A DNA stretch of 64,000 bases from Novosphingobium sediminis (GTDB taxonomy: Bacteria > Pseudomonadota > Alphaproteobacteria > Sphingomonadales > Sphingomonadaceae): positions 62,001 through 126,000 of the forward strand of contig NZ_BJYR01000012.1 of the NCBI RefSeq assembly GCF_007991615.1, in the 5' to 3' direction. Shown here piece after piece: positions 8,621-16,465 of this stretch. How positions within the stretch are numbered: position 1 is the first letter of the stretch; each line of letters opens with the position of its first letter. The notes under the pieces were generated by a model. That model ran no database searches. It saw only the letters and a program-made list of their open reading frames with translations, and was not told the DNA's origin. The translations under genes were made by a program, and so were the position numbers.

Positions 8621-9559
8621 ATGACCATTCTCGTGATGAACGCGCTCGCCGCGCCGCTGGTGCAGCCGCACTTGCCGGACTGGATCGAGCCGCGCTTTTT
8701 CCGCCATACCGCCGAGCTGATGGAAATGGCGCCTGAGGCGGAGATCGGCTGGTTCGATCTCGAAGACACGGTCCCGATGGCTCAGGCGGTCCGGCTGGCG
8801 ACGAAGCTCAAGTGGCTGACCAGCATCTACGCCGGGGTGGACGGCCTGCCGCTCTCGCTGATGGCTGAACGCGGTGTGCGAATGACCAACGGCGCGGGGA
8901 TCAATGCGATCACAATCGCCGAATATGTCGTGATGGGCATGCTCAATATCGCCAAGGGCTACCGCGAGGTGGTGCGTGCGCAGGATCGGCATGAGTGGCT
9001 GACGGACTCGCCCGGCAAACTCGAACTGGCAGGCAGCAAGGCGCTGATCCTCGGCTATGGCGAGATCGGCCAGCGCGTCGACCGGGCGCTGACGGGCTTT
9101 GGCGTGGAAGTGACCAAGGTGCGCCGATCACCGGGCGAGGGCACGCTCCTGCCCGATCAATGGCGCGCGCGGCTGGGTGAATTCGACTGGGTGATCCTTG
9201 CCGTCCCCGGCACGGCGGAAACCGAAGGCATGATCGGCGCGGCGGAACTGGCGGCGATGAAACCTTCGGCCGTGCTGGTGAACGTCGCTCGCGGCAGCGT
9301 TGTCGATCAGGATGCGCTGGTGGCGGCGCTCGCGGCGCAGAAGCTGGGCGGTGCGTTCCTCGATGTCACCACGCCCGAACCGCTCCCGGCGGAACACGCG
9401 CTGTGGTCCATGCCGAACGTGCACATCACCATGCACCTTTCCGGCCGCGCGCAGGGGAAGATGTTCCGGCGCGCGGTGGAGCGCTTCCTCGGCAATCTCG
9501 ACCGCTACCACCGCGGCGAACCGCTCACCCATCAGGTTGATCTCGCGCTGGGTTACTGA
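8621..9559 (+). CDS. D-isomer-specific 2-hydroxyacid dehydrogenase
   Basis: NAD(P)-dependent dehydrogenase of 312 residues interconverting a D-2-hydroxyacid and a 2-oxoacid in the cytoplasm. The Rossmann motif GYGEIGQRV is near residue 144, the catalytic Arg is in VNVARGSVVD, the Glu in TPEPLP, and the catalytic His probably in HITMHLSG. Substrate is not predictable. ATG 8621 follows a GGGGAG site about 11 bases upstream; an in-frame TTG at 8612 is less likely. It is followed after a 148-base gap by a TPP enzyme and then an aldehyde dehydrogenase, a chemically compatible series. Confidence 0.88.
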   Translation: MTILVMNALAAPLVQPHLPDWIEPRFFRHTAELMEMAPEAEIGWFDLEDTVPMAQAVRLATKLKWLTSIYAGVDGLPLSLMAERGVRMTNGAGINAITIAEYVVMGMLNIAKGYREVVRAQDRHEWLTDSPGKLELAGSKALILGYGEIGQRVDRALTGFGVEVTKVRRSPGEGTLLPDQWRARLGEFDWVILAVPGTAETEGMIGAAELAAMKPSAVLVNVARGSVVDQDALVAALAAQKLGGAFLDVTTPEPLPAEHALWSMPNVHITMHLSGRAQGKMFRRAVERFLGNLDRYHRGEPLTHQVDLALGY

Positions 9560-9599
9560 TGCTGAACGCGGGGCGTGACTCCCGCACGAGGCTTTGTTA

Positions 9600-9617
9600 C
9601 CCCTTGGCGCCAAGGGG
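9600..9617. promoter_or_regulatory. Perfect 18-bp palindrome upstream of the TPP enzyme gene
   Basis: CCCCTTGGCGCCAAGGGG reads identically on both strands, with 9-base arms and no spacer. It lies 40 bases after the dehydrogenase stop and about 90 bases before the next ATG. It could be a protein-binding site or the stem of a transcript hairpin; no T-run follows, so a simple terminator is less likely. Confidence 0.5.
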
Positions 9618-9707
9618 GTGCGGCGCTGTGCCGTAACCACCGTGTGGTCGCGACCGTATTGGGTTGAGGGAGGCGCTGGTGCGCACTCCCGAAGGGGGAG
9701 CGATCAC

Positions 9708-11369
9708 ATGAGCGAAGGTTCCGGCAAGAAAGCGTCCGATCTCTTTATCGAATGCCTTGAGGAAGAAGGCTGCGAATACATCTTCGGCGTGCCCGGGGAA
9801 GAAAACCTCGATTTCCTCGATTCGCTCTCGCGCTCCAAAAAGATCAAGCTGGTGCTCACCCGCCACGAACAGGGTGCGGGCTTCATGGCTGCGACGTATG
9901 GTCGCCACACCGGCAAGACCGGCGTCTGCATCGCAACGCTGGGGCCGGGCGCGACCAATTTCGTGACTGCGGCTGCCTATGCCACGCTTGGCGGCATGCC
10001 GATGCTGATGATAACCGGCCAGAAGCCGATCAAGAAATCGAAGCAGGGCCGCTTCCAGATCCTCGACGTCGTTTCGATGATGGGGCCGATCACCAAGTTC
10101 ACGCACCAGATGGCAAGCTCGGACAATATCCCGAGCCGCGTGCGCGAGGCCTATCGCCTTGCCGAGGAAGAGAAGCCGGGCGCGACTCACATCGAACTGC
10201 CCGAGGACATCGCTGACGAGCACACCGATTCGCGCCCCCTCAAGCGCAGCCTGGTCCGCCGCCCCAGCGCCGATCCGAAATCGGTGCGCCAAGCGGTCGA
10301 GGCGCTGGAGAACGCAAAGTCTCCCGTGCTGGTTATCGGGGCAGGCGCAAACCGCACGATGACCGGGCGCATGCTGCTCCAGTTCATCGAGAAGACGGGC
10401 ATTCCCTTCCTCACCACCCAGCTCGGCAAGGGCGTGATCGACGAGCGGCACCCGAAGTTCCTCGGCTGCGCCGCGCTTTCGGCGGGCGACTTCGTTCACC
10501 GTGCCATCGAAGACTCCGACTGCATTGTGAACATTGGCCACGATGTGATTGAAAAGCCGCCGTTCTTCATGCGCGATGGCGGGCCGACGGTGATCCACGT
10601 CTCGTCCAAGACCGCCGAAGTCGATCCGGTCTATTTCCCGCATATCGAGGTCATCGGCGATATCGCCAATGCGATCTGGCAGATGAAGGAGGACATCGTG
10701 CCCTCCGGCAGTTGGACCTGCGGCAAGATGCTCGAATACCGCGCCGCCGAAGTTGCGCACACTGCGCCGCTGGCGGCTGACGCGCGTTTCCCGATCTTCC
10801 CGCCGCACCTCGTCAGCGAAATCCGCGCGGCGATGCCCGATGACGGGATCATCTGCCTCGACAACGGCGTCTACAAGATCTGGTTCGCGCGCGGCTACAC
10901 GGCTTACCGGCCCAACACCGTGCTGCTGGACAATGCGCTCGCCACGATGGGGGCGGGCCTGCCCTCGGCGATGATGAGCGCGATGATCTATCCCGAGCGC
11001 AAGGTCATGGCGATCTGCGGTGATGGCGGCTTCATGATGAACAGCCAGGAGATGGAAACCGCGGTCCGCCTCGGCCTCAATCTCACCGTGCTGATCTTGA
11101 ATGACAGCAGCTACGGCATGATCCGCTGGAAACAGGCCAACATGGGCTTTGAGGACTTCGGGCTGACCTATGGCAATCCGGATTTCGTGAAGTACGCCGA
11201 AAGCTATGGCGCGCAGGGCCACCGCGTTGAAAGTTCGGCGCACCTGAAGGAACTCCTCGCGCATTGCCGCGATACGCCCGGAGTGCACCTGATCGATTGC
11301 CCGGTCGATTATTCGGAGAACGACCAGATCCTCAACAAGGACATCAAGGCGCTGTCGAAGGCGCTGTAG
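9708..11369 (+). CDS. Acetolactate synthase-like TPP-dependent enzyme
   Basis: 553-residue member of the TPP-dependent decarboxylase/synthase family (IlvB, benzoylformate decarboxylase, oxalyl-CoA decarboxylase). The three domains are visible: the N-terminal PYR domain with the TPP-activating Glu in RHEQGAGFMA, a middle domain, and the C-terminal PP domain with the Mg/TPP motif starting CGDGGFMMNSQEME. It is sold short by the generic name: no ilvN small subunit or ilvC is adjacent, so valine/isoleucine synthesis is unlikely to be its job. Start ATG 9708 follows GAAGGGGGAG. The aldehyde dehydrogenase gene follows after a hairpin repeat, suggesting decarboxylation to an aldehyde that is then oxidised (inference). 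Confidence 0.87.
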   Translation: MSEGSGKKASDLFIECLEEEGCEYIFGVPGEENLDFLDSLSRSKKIKLVLTRHEQGAGFMAATYGRHTGKTGVCIATLGPGATNFVTAAAYATLGGMPMLMITGQKPIKKSKQGRFQILDVVSMMGPITKFTHQMASSDNIPSRVREAYRLAEEEKPGATHIELPEDIADEHTDSRPLKRSLVRRPSADPKSVRQAVEALENAKSPVLVIGAGANRTMTGRMLLQFIEKTGIPFLTTQLGKGVIDERHPKFLGCAALSAGDFVHRAIEDSDCIVNIGHDVIEKPPFFMRDGGPTVIHVSSKTAEVDPVYFPHIEVIGDIANAIWQMKEDIVPSGSWTCGKMLEYRAAEVAHTAPLAADARFPIFPPHLVSEIRAAMPDDGIICLDNGVYKIWFARGYTAYRPNTVLLDNALATMGAGLPSAMMSAMIYPERKVMAICGDGGFMMNSQEMETAVRLGLNLTVLILNDSSYGMIRWKQANMGFEDFGLTYGNPDFVKYAESYGAQGHRVESSAHLKELLAHCRDTPGVHLIDCPVDYSENDQILNKDIKALSKAL

Positions 11370-11380
11370 GCACCACCTTC

Positions 11381-11463
11381 GTCATTGCGAGCGGAGCAAA
11401 GCAATCCAGAGCGTCACGCACTTGCGCTCTGGATTGCTTCGTCGCTTTGCTCCTCGCAATGAC
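11381..11463. repeat. REP-like extragenic palindrome
   Basis: The 83 bases between the TPP enzyme and aldehyde dehydrogenase genes fold into one long hairpin. The outer arms are GTCATTGCGAG and CTCGCAATGAC; the inner arms are GCAATCCAGAGCG and CGCTCTGGATTGC. Elements opening with GTCATTGCGAGCG and containing GCAATCCAG are widespread intergenic palindromes in Sphingomonadales and other proteobacteria. It could also attenuate read-through into the downstream gene. No further copy was seen in the window. Confidence 0.8.
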
Positions 11464-11500
11464 GAGAACCGGGGCGCTCGCCCCCCACCAGAGGCTGACC

Positions 11501-12937
11501 ATGGTTCAACTCAAAGACGTCTACCCGCTCTATCTCAACAACAAGGCGGTGCAGCCCAACTCCGATCTCGTGGTGACCGACAAGTTCACCGGCGAGGTCG
11601 CCTTCCGCACTGCGCTGGCGACGCCGGATGTGATCGACGAGGCGATTGCCGGCGCCGTCCGAGCGGCGGAGCCGATGGCGCGGCTCGCCAGTTACGAGAA
11701 GCGCGACGTCCTCGCCCACTGCGTGCGCCGCTTCATCGAGCGCTTCGACGAGCTGGCCTATGCACTGTGCATTGAGGCGGGCAAGCCGATCGCCGACGCG
11801 GAAGGCGAAGTCACCCGCCTGATCGATACGTTCCGCATCGCCAGCGAAGAGGCGACGCGCAATTATGGCGAAGTCCAGCCGCTCGATATTTCTGCGCGGG
11901 CAAAGGGTTACATGGGGATGTGGAAGCGCGTTCCCATCGGCCCGTGCAGCTTCATCTCGCCGTTCAACTTCCCGTTGAACCTTGCTGCCCACAAGATCGC
12001 CCCGGCCATCGCAGTCGGCTGCCCCTTCGTGATGAAGCCTGCGAGCCTTACCCCGCTGGGCGCGATCATCATGGGCGAAGTGCTGGCGGAGTGCGACGTC
12101 CTCCCCGAAGGCGCTTTTTCGATTCTGCCCGCAAGCCGCGCCGGGGCCGATCTTTTCACCACCGACGAGCGGCTCAAGCTGCTCTCGTTCACCGGTTCGC
12201 CGGGGGTGGGCTGGGATCTCAAGGCCAAGGCGGGCAAGAAGAAGGTCGTGCTCGAACTCGGCGGCAATGCGGCGGTGATTGTCGATGCAGATGCTGATCT
12301 CGATCACGCGCTCGCCCGCATTGTATTTGGCGGGTATTACCAATCAGGCCAGTCGTGCATCCACGTGCAGCGGGTGATTATCCACGAAAGCATCTACGAT
12401 ACCTTCCGCAACATGCTGGCTGCCAAGGTAAAAACGCTGATATCCGGCGATCCCAAGGCGCGTGACACCTTCATCGGCCCGATGATCTCGGCCAAGGAAG
12501 CGCAGCGCCTGAAGAGCTGGATCGATGCGGCGGTGGCGGGCGGCGCGACGCTGCTTGCAGGCGGCGGCTGCGAGGGCGCGATGCTGGAGGCCACCCTGCT
12601 CGAAGGCTGCAAGCGCGACATGGATGTCTATACCGAGGAAGCCTTTGGTCCGGTCGTGATCCTCTCGAAGTTCAGCGACTGGAACGAGGCACTGGACGAG
12701 GTCAACGACAGTAAATTCGGCTTGCAAGCCGGTATCTTCACGCGGGATATTCACAAGGTGCTTGAGGCCTGGGATCACCTCGAGGTCGGCGGTGTCGTGG
12801 TCAACGACGTCTCCAGCTACCGGGTCGACAACATGCCCTATGGCGGGGTCAAGGATTCGGGGCTTGGCCGCGAGGGCGTGCGCTTTGCGATGGAGGACAT
12901 GAGCGAGATCCGCAATCTCGTGATCCGCCGCGTCTGA
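11501..12937 (+). CDS. Aldehyde dehydrogenase family protein
   Basis: 478-residue NAD(P)-dependent aldehyde dehydrogenase. Visible landmarks are the substrate/NAD channel ISPFNFPLN, the NAD-site SFTGSPGVG, the general base Glu in LELGGNAA, the catalytic Cys in SGQSC, and the closing EEAFGPV and MPYGGVKDSGLGREG motifs. The sequence is closest in feel to the lactaldehyde/non-phosphorylating GAPDH branch. I start it at ATG 11501; a longer open frame upstream runs through the hairpin repeat and is not credible. Placement behind a TPP decarboxylase-like gene suggests a shared pathway. Confidence 0.9.
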   Translation: MVQLKDVYPLYLNNKAVQPNSDLVVTDKFTGEVAFRTALATPDVIDEAIAGAVRAAEPMARLASYEKRDVLAHCVRRFIERFDELAYALCIEAGKPIADAEGEVTRLIDTFRIASEEATRNYGEVQPLDISARAKGYMGMWKRVPIGPCSFISPFNFPLNLAAHKIAPAIAVGCPFVMKPASLTPLGAIIMGEVLAECDVLPEGAFSILPASRAGADLFTTDERLKLLSFTGSPGVGWDLKAKAGKKKVVLELGGNAAVIVDADADLDHALARIVFGGYYQSGQSCIHVQRVIIHESIYDTFRNMLAAKVKTLISGDPKARDTFIGPMISAKEAQRLKSWIDAAVAGGATLLAGGGCEGAMLEATLLEGCKRDMDVYTEEAFGPVVILSKFSDWNEALDEVNDSKFGLQAGIFTRDIHKVLEAWDHLEVGGVVVNDVSSYRVDNMPYGGVKDSGLGREGVRFAMEDMSEIRNLVIRRV

Positions 12938-13133
12938 TGAACCGATTGGGCGGTTTGCCGTCCCGGCGCGGGACAGCGCGGCGCGCTGCGGTGAAACGAA
13001 CTAGTTGATGCGATTACGCGCTTGAACGGCACGCGCTGTCTGGCGTAACCAATGGCTTAAGGGTCGCCCTGTTAGGTCTCGTCCTGCGCGCGGTGAGGGC
13101 CGTAATGGTTCCTCCGCACAAAGCGCCGGTCGT

Positions 13134-14588
13134 ATGAAACGAGGGGCAATGCGGGGCATTTCGACACTGGCGCGGCCGATTGAGGCTGCCCTTCGCGGCG
13201 GAGCAAGGTCTCCGCTTCTGGCAGGACTCGCGTGTCTTGCAGTGGTCCTGCTCGCGCTCGGCGCGGCGCTGGCGCTTTACCCGTCCCCGCTTAAGGCCGA
13301 GGCTGCTTCCGATGATGCCGTGCCGCGTGCGCACATGGGTGTCGCGACGTGCGCGGGTTCCACCTGCCATGGCCGCAGTGTCGCCAGCGGCACGCCGATC
13401 CGGCAGGACGAACTGCTCCGCTGGCAGGAAGAAAGCTCCCCCACCGGCGCGCACAGCCGCGCCTGGCGCGTAATCGGCGAACCGCGCGGGGTTGCGATTG
13501 CCCGCCGCTTGGGGCTCGACAGCGCTGGGGTGGTCCGCGAATGCGCCGGCTGCCATGCTTCGAAGGGCGCGGCAAAGCTGGCGGACGGCGTCGATTGCGA
13601 GGCATGCCACGGCAATTCGGGCGCTGGCCCCAGCGGCGGCTGGCTCGCCACGCACTACACCGTCGGCACCAGCCATGCGCGCAATGTGGCGCAGGGCATG
13701 ACCGACCTGACCGTTCCGCGCGTCCGCGCCGGGGTTTGCCTCGATTGCCACCTCTCGGGCGACGGGCAGGGCCAGTTCATCGCGCACCGCATCATGGCGG
13801 CGGGCCACCCGCGCATCTCGTTCGAGATGGACCTGTTCAGCACGCTGCAGCAGCACCATGACGAGGATGCCGACTATGTCACCCGCAAGGGTCACAAGAC
13901 CAATTCGATGCAGATGTGGGCGATCGGGCAGGCCGAGGCCGTCTCGCGCGGGCTCTCGCTCTATATGCAGCCGGCCAAGGCGAACGACGGCGTGTTCCCC
14001 GAGTTCACCTTCTACGATTGCCATTCGTGCCACCGCCGCATCTACGACAGCGATGAGGCGAACGTGAGCGCGGTGCCCAATCCGGGTCGGCCGATCCACG
14101 CCGGCATGCCGCCCTACAACGACGAGAACATGATCCTGCTGCTGGCCGCCGCGCGAGTCGTCGCTCCGGCCGAGGCGACGACCTTCGATGCGCGCAGCAA
14201 GGCGTTCCACCGCGCGATGGGGGTGGGCCGCAGCGAGGCAGTGGCAGCGGCGCAGTCCCTCAGGCAGGCGGCCGAGGCGCTCTCCACGCGCTTTGCCAGC
14301 ACCGCCTTCAGCCGCGATCAGGCCTTCACCGTGATCGATACGATCGCCAGCGATGCGATTTCCGAGCGCTTCACTGACTATGAGGGCTCGGTCCAGTCGG
14401 TCATGGCGCTCGATACCTTGCTCAATGGCATGGTCAACGCAGGGATGGTGACGCCGGGAAGCGCCGGAAACCTGCGCATCCAGATCAACCAGGCCTATGC
14501 CGCAGTGCGCGATCCCAACGGGTTCCAGCCGATTGCCTTCCGCCGCGCGCTGGGCGGCGCGGTCCGTTCAATCCGGAGTCTTCGCTGA
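13134..14588 (+). CDS. Membrane-anchored pentaheme c-type cytochrome (c554-like)
   Basis: 484 residues. A hydrophobic segment at about residues 23-46 is an uncleaved anchor or signal, placing the rest in the periplasm. Heme-attachment motifs: CX4CH at C73-C78-H79 (CAGSTCH), then CXXCH at C137, C155, C202 and C296. That gives five potential c-hemes, with extra His residues as distal ligands. The spacing recalls cytochrome c554 proteins; a quinol-oxidising role like that of CymA is possible but unproven. The start is uncertain: ATG 13134 has no ribosome site, ATG 13149 has GAGGGG but very close. The stop overlaps the next start (GATGG), making it the first gene of a four-gene operon. Confidence 0.85.
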   Translation: MKRGAMRGISTLARPIEAALRGGARSPLLAGLACLAVVLLALGAALALYPSPLKAEAASDDAVPRAHMGVATCAGSTCHGRSVASGTPIRQDELLRWQEESSPTGAHSRAWRVIGEPRGVAIARRLGLDSAGVVRECAGCHASKGAAKLADGVDCEACHGNSGAGPSGGWLATHYTVGTSHARNVAQGMTDLTVPRVRAGVCLDCHLSGDGQGQFIAHRIMAAGHPRISFEMDLFSTLQQHHDEDADYVTRKGHKTNSMQMWAIGQAEAVSRGLSLYMQPAKANDGVFPEFTFYDCHSCHRRIYDSDEANVSAVPNPGRPIHAGMPPYNDENMILLLAAARVVAPAEATTFDARSKAFHRAMGVGRSEAVAAAQSLRQAAEALSTRFASTAFSRDQAFTVIDTIASDAISERFTDYEGSVQSVMALDTLLNGMVNAGMVTPGSAGNLRIQINQAYAAVRDPNGFQPIAFRRALGGAVRSIRSLR

Positions 14589-16465
14589 TGGCATATCGCA
14601 ACTTGTCCGGGCATTTCGCGGCCTGGCTCGCGCTGATCGGTCTCGTGCTGTCAGGCATTGCCCCGGTGGCCGCAACTAGTGCAGCCGCCGCCGTATTCAC
14701 CGCCCCGCGGCTTGAGGCGCTGACAGTTGCTGACGTCCAGAAGGTGATCGCGCAGGCCGCAGGCGAAGCCACCGCGCGCGGCCGCAAGGCGACGATTGCC
14801 GTCGTCGACCGGGTTGGCAACGTGCTCGCGGTCTACCGCATGACCGGCGCGGCAACCACGATGCGCATCACGGCGCCGTCGCAGATCCCGACAACCCTGC
14901 CATCGGAAGCAGGCGCGATCGCCAAGGCCATTACTGGCGCCTATCTGTCGTCGGGCGGCAATGCCTTCTCGACCCGCACCGCCAGCATGATCGTGCAGCA
15001 GCACTTCCCCCCCGCGCCGAGCACGCCGGGCCTTGAAAGCGGTCCGCTGTTCGGCGTGCAGTTCAGCCAGTTGCCGTGCTCCGATCTCAACACGCGCTTT
15101 CCGGGTTCTTCGGCGCCACTCACGGCGATGATCGGCCCGAAGCGTTCCCCGCTCGGGCTGGCTGCGGACCCGGGCGGCTTTCCGCTCTACAAGAACGGCG
15201 TCGTTGTGGGCGGCGTCGGGGTCATGGCGGACGGGGTCTACGGGTTCGATCCCAATGTGCTCGATTTCGACAACGATCTTGACGAGATCATCGCCTTCGC
15301 CGGTCTGCAGGGCTTTGCTCCGCCGATCGCGATCCGCGCCGATCGCATTCCGGTTGACGGGACGACGCTGCGCTTTTCGGATGCGAGCACCAGCAAGCTT
15401 CACCCGCTGAAGTCGAGCTTTGCGGCGCTGGGGGCAGGCGCCGGAGCCTTGATTGCGGTTGCGGGCTACTATGCAGGCACGAGCATCCTGCCAGGCGTTG
15501 CCTATGGCACCGAACGCAGCGGCTTCCGTTTCGCCAAGGCGAGCGACTTCAGCAATCCGGAGGCTTTCGTCCTCAGCGACGGCAACGGCGTGAACCGCTT
15601 CCCGATTCGCGGCGGCGCCGATGCTGCCGAAGTGGGGACGGCGCTCAAGCCGACCGAAGTGCGCGCGGTGCTTGAAGAAGCGTTCAAGATCATGAGCAGG
15701 GCCCGCGCGCAGATCCGCCGTCCGCTCAACTCCCCGGCGCAGGTGACGATCTCGGTGGTCGATAGCTGGGGCACCGCGCTGGGTGTCGTGCGCAGCCCCG
15801 ATGCGCCCATCTTCGGCACCGACGTTTCGCTGCAGAAGGCGCGCACGGTTGCGTTCTTCTCCAATCGCCGCGCGGGCGATCTGCTGCTGGCCGATCCAGA
15901 TCCCGGCGTGGCTTCGACGGTGTCGGCAACGCGGGCTTTCCTCGCTGATCCCGCCGCGTTCACCGGCAAGACCGCTTTCTCCAACCGCGCGATCGGCAAT
16001 CTCTCTCGGCCCTATTTCCCGGATGGCGAAGTGGGGCGTCCCAATGGCCCGCTTTCGGTGCCCATCGCGAAGTTCAGCCCGTTTGCCACAGGCCTCCAGA
16101 CCGCGCTGATCGCGAAGACCCTGGGCTCCAATCGTTGCACCAATATCCCGCTCGCGCCCAGCGGGCAGCAGCGGCTGGCCAACGGCATACAGATCTTCTC
16201 GGGTTCCGTGCCGATCTATCGTGGCAACACGCTGGTGGGCGCCATCGGCGTTTCGGGTGACGGCATCGATCAGGACAACATGATCGGCTTCGTCGGCCTC
16301 AACAACGGTGGGCTCAAGGTGGGCGGCATCGGCAACGCGCCCAAACCGATGCGGTCCGATCGTATCGTCGTGAACGTGGGTGTCGGTGTGCGGCTGCGCT
16401 ACATCAGCTGTCCGTTCGCGCCCTTCCTAGATACCTCGATCCAGAATGTGTGCGAGGGATTGTGA
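14588..16465 (+). CDS. Secreted protein with two GlcG/HbpS-type domains
   Basis: 625 residues with a signal peptide or anchor (ALIGLVLSGIAPVAATSAAA). Two copies of the GlcG/HbpS (haem-degrading/haem-binding) fold are visible: copy one from AVVDRVGNVLAVYRM to LYKNGVVVGGVGVMADGV, copy two from SVVDSWGTALGVVRSP to IYRGNTLVGAIGVSGDGIDQ. Each is interrupted by long insertions. HbpS binds haem and iron in Streptomyces; many GlcG relatives have no assigned role. Lying between a pentaheme cytochrome and an outer-membrane protein with overlapping ends, it is probably a periplasmic partner of the cytochromes. It has no CXXCH motif of its own. Confidence 0.8.
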   Translation: MAYRNLSGHFAAWLALIGLVLSGIAPVAATSAAAAVFTAPRLEALTVADVQKVIAQAAGEATARGRKATIAVVDRVGNVLAVYRMTGAATTMRITAPSQIPTTLPSEAGAIAKAITGAYLSSGGNAFSTRTASMIVQQHFPPAPSTPGLESGPLFGVQFSQLPCSDLNTRFPGSSAPLTAMIGPKRSPLGLAADPGGFPLYKNGVVVGGVGVMADGVYGFDPNVLDFDNDLDEIIAFAGLQGFAPPIAIRADRIPVDGTTLRFSDASTSKLHPLKSSFAALGAGAGALIAVAGYYAGTSILPGVAYGTERSGFRFAKASDFSNPEAFVLSDGNGVNRFPIRGGADAAEVGTALKPTEVRAVLEEAFKIMSRARAQIRRPLNSPAQVTISVVDSWGTALGVVRSPDAPIFGTDVSLQKARTVAFFSNRRAGDLLLADPDPGVASTVSATRAFLADPAAFTGKTAFSNRAIGNLSRPYFPDGEVGRPNGPLSVPIAKFSPFATGLQTALIAKTLGSNRCTNIPLAPSGQQRLANGIQIFSGSVPIYRGNTLVGAIGVSGDGIDQDNMIGFVGLNNGGLKVGGIGNAPKPMRSDRIVVNVGVGVRLRYISCPFAPFLDTSIQNVCEGL

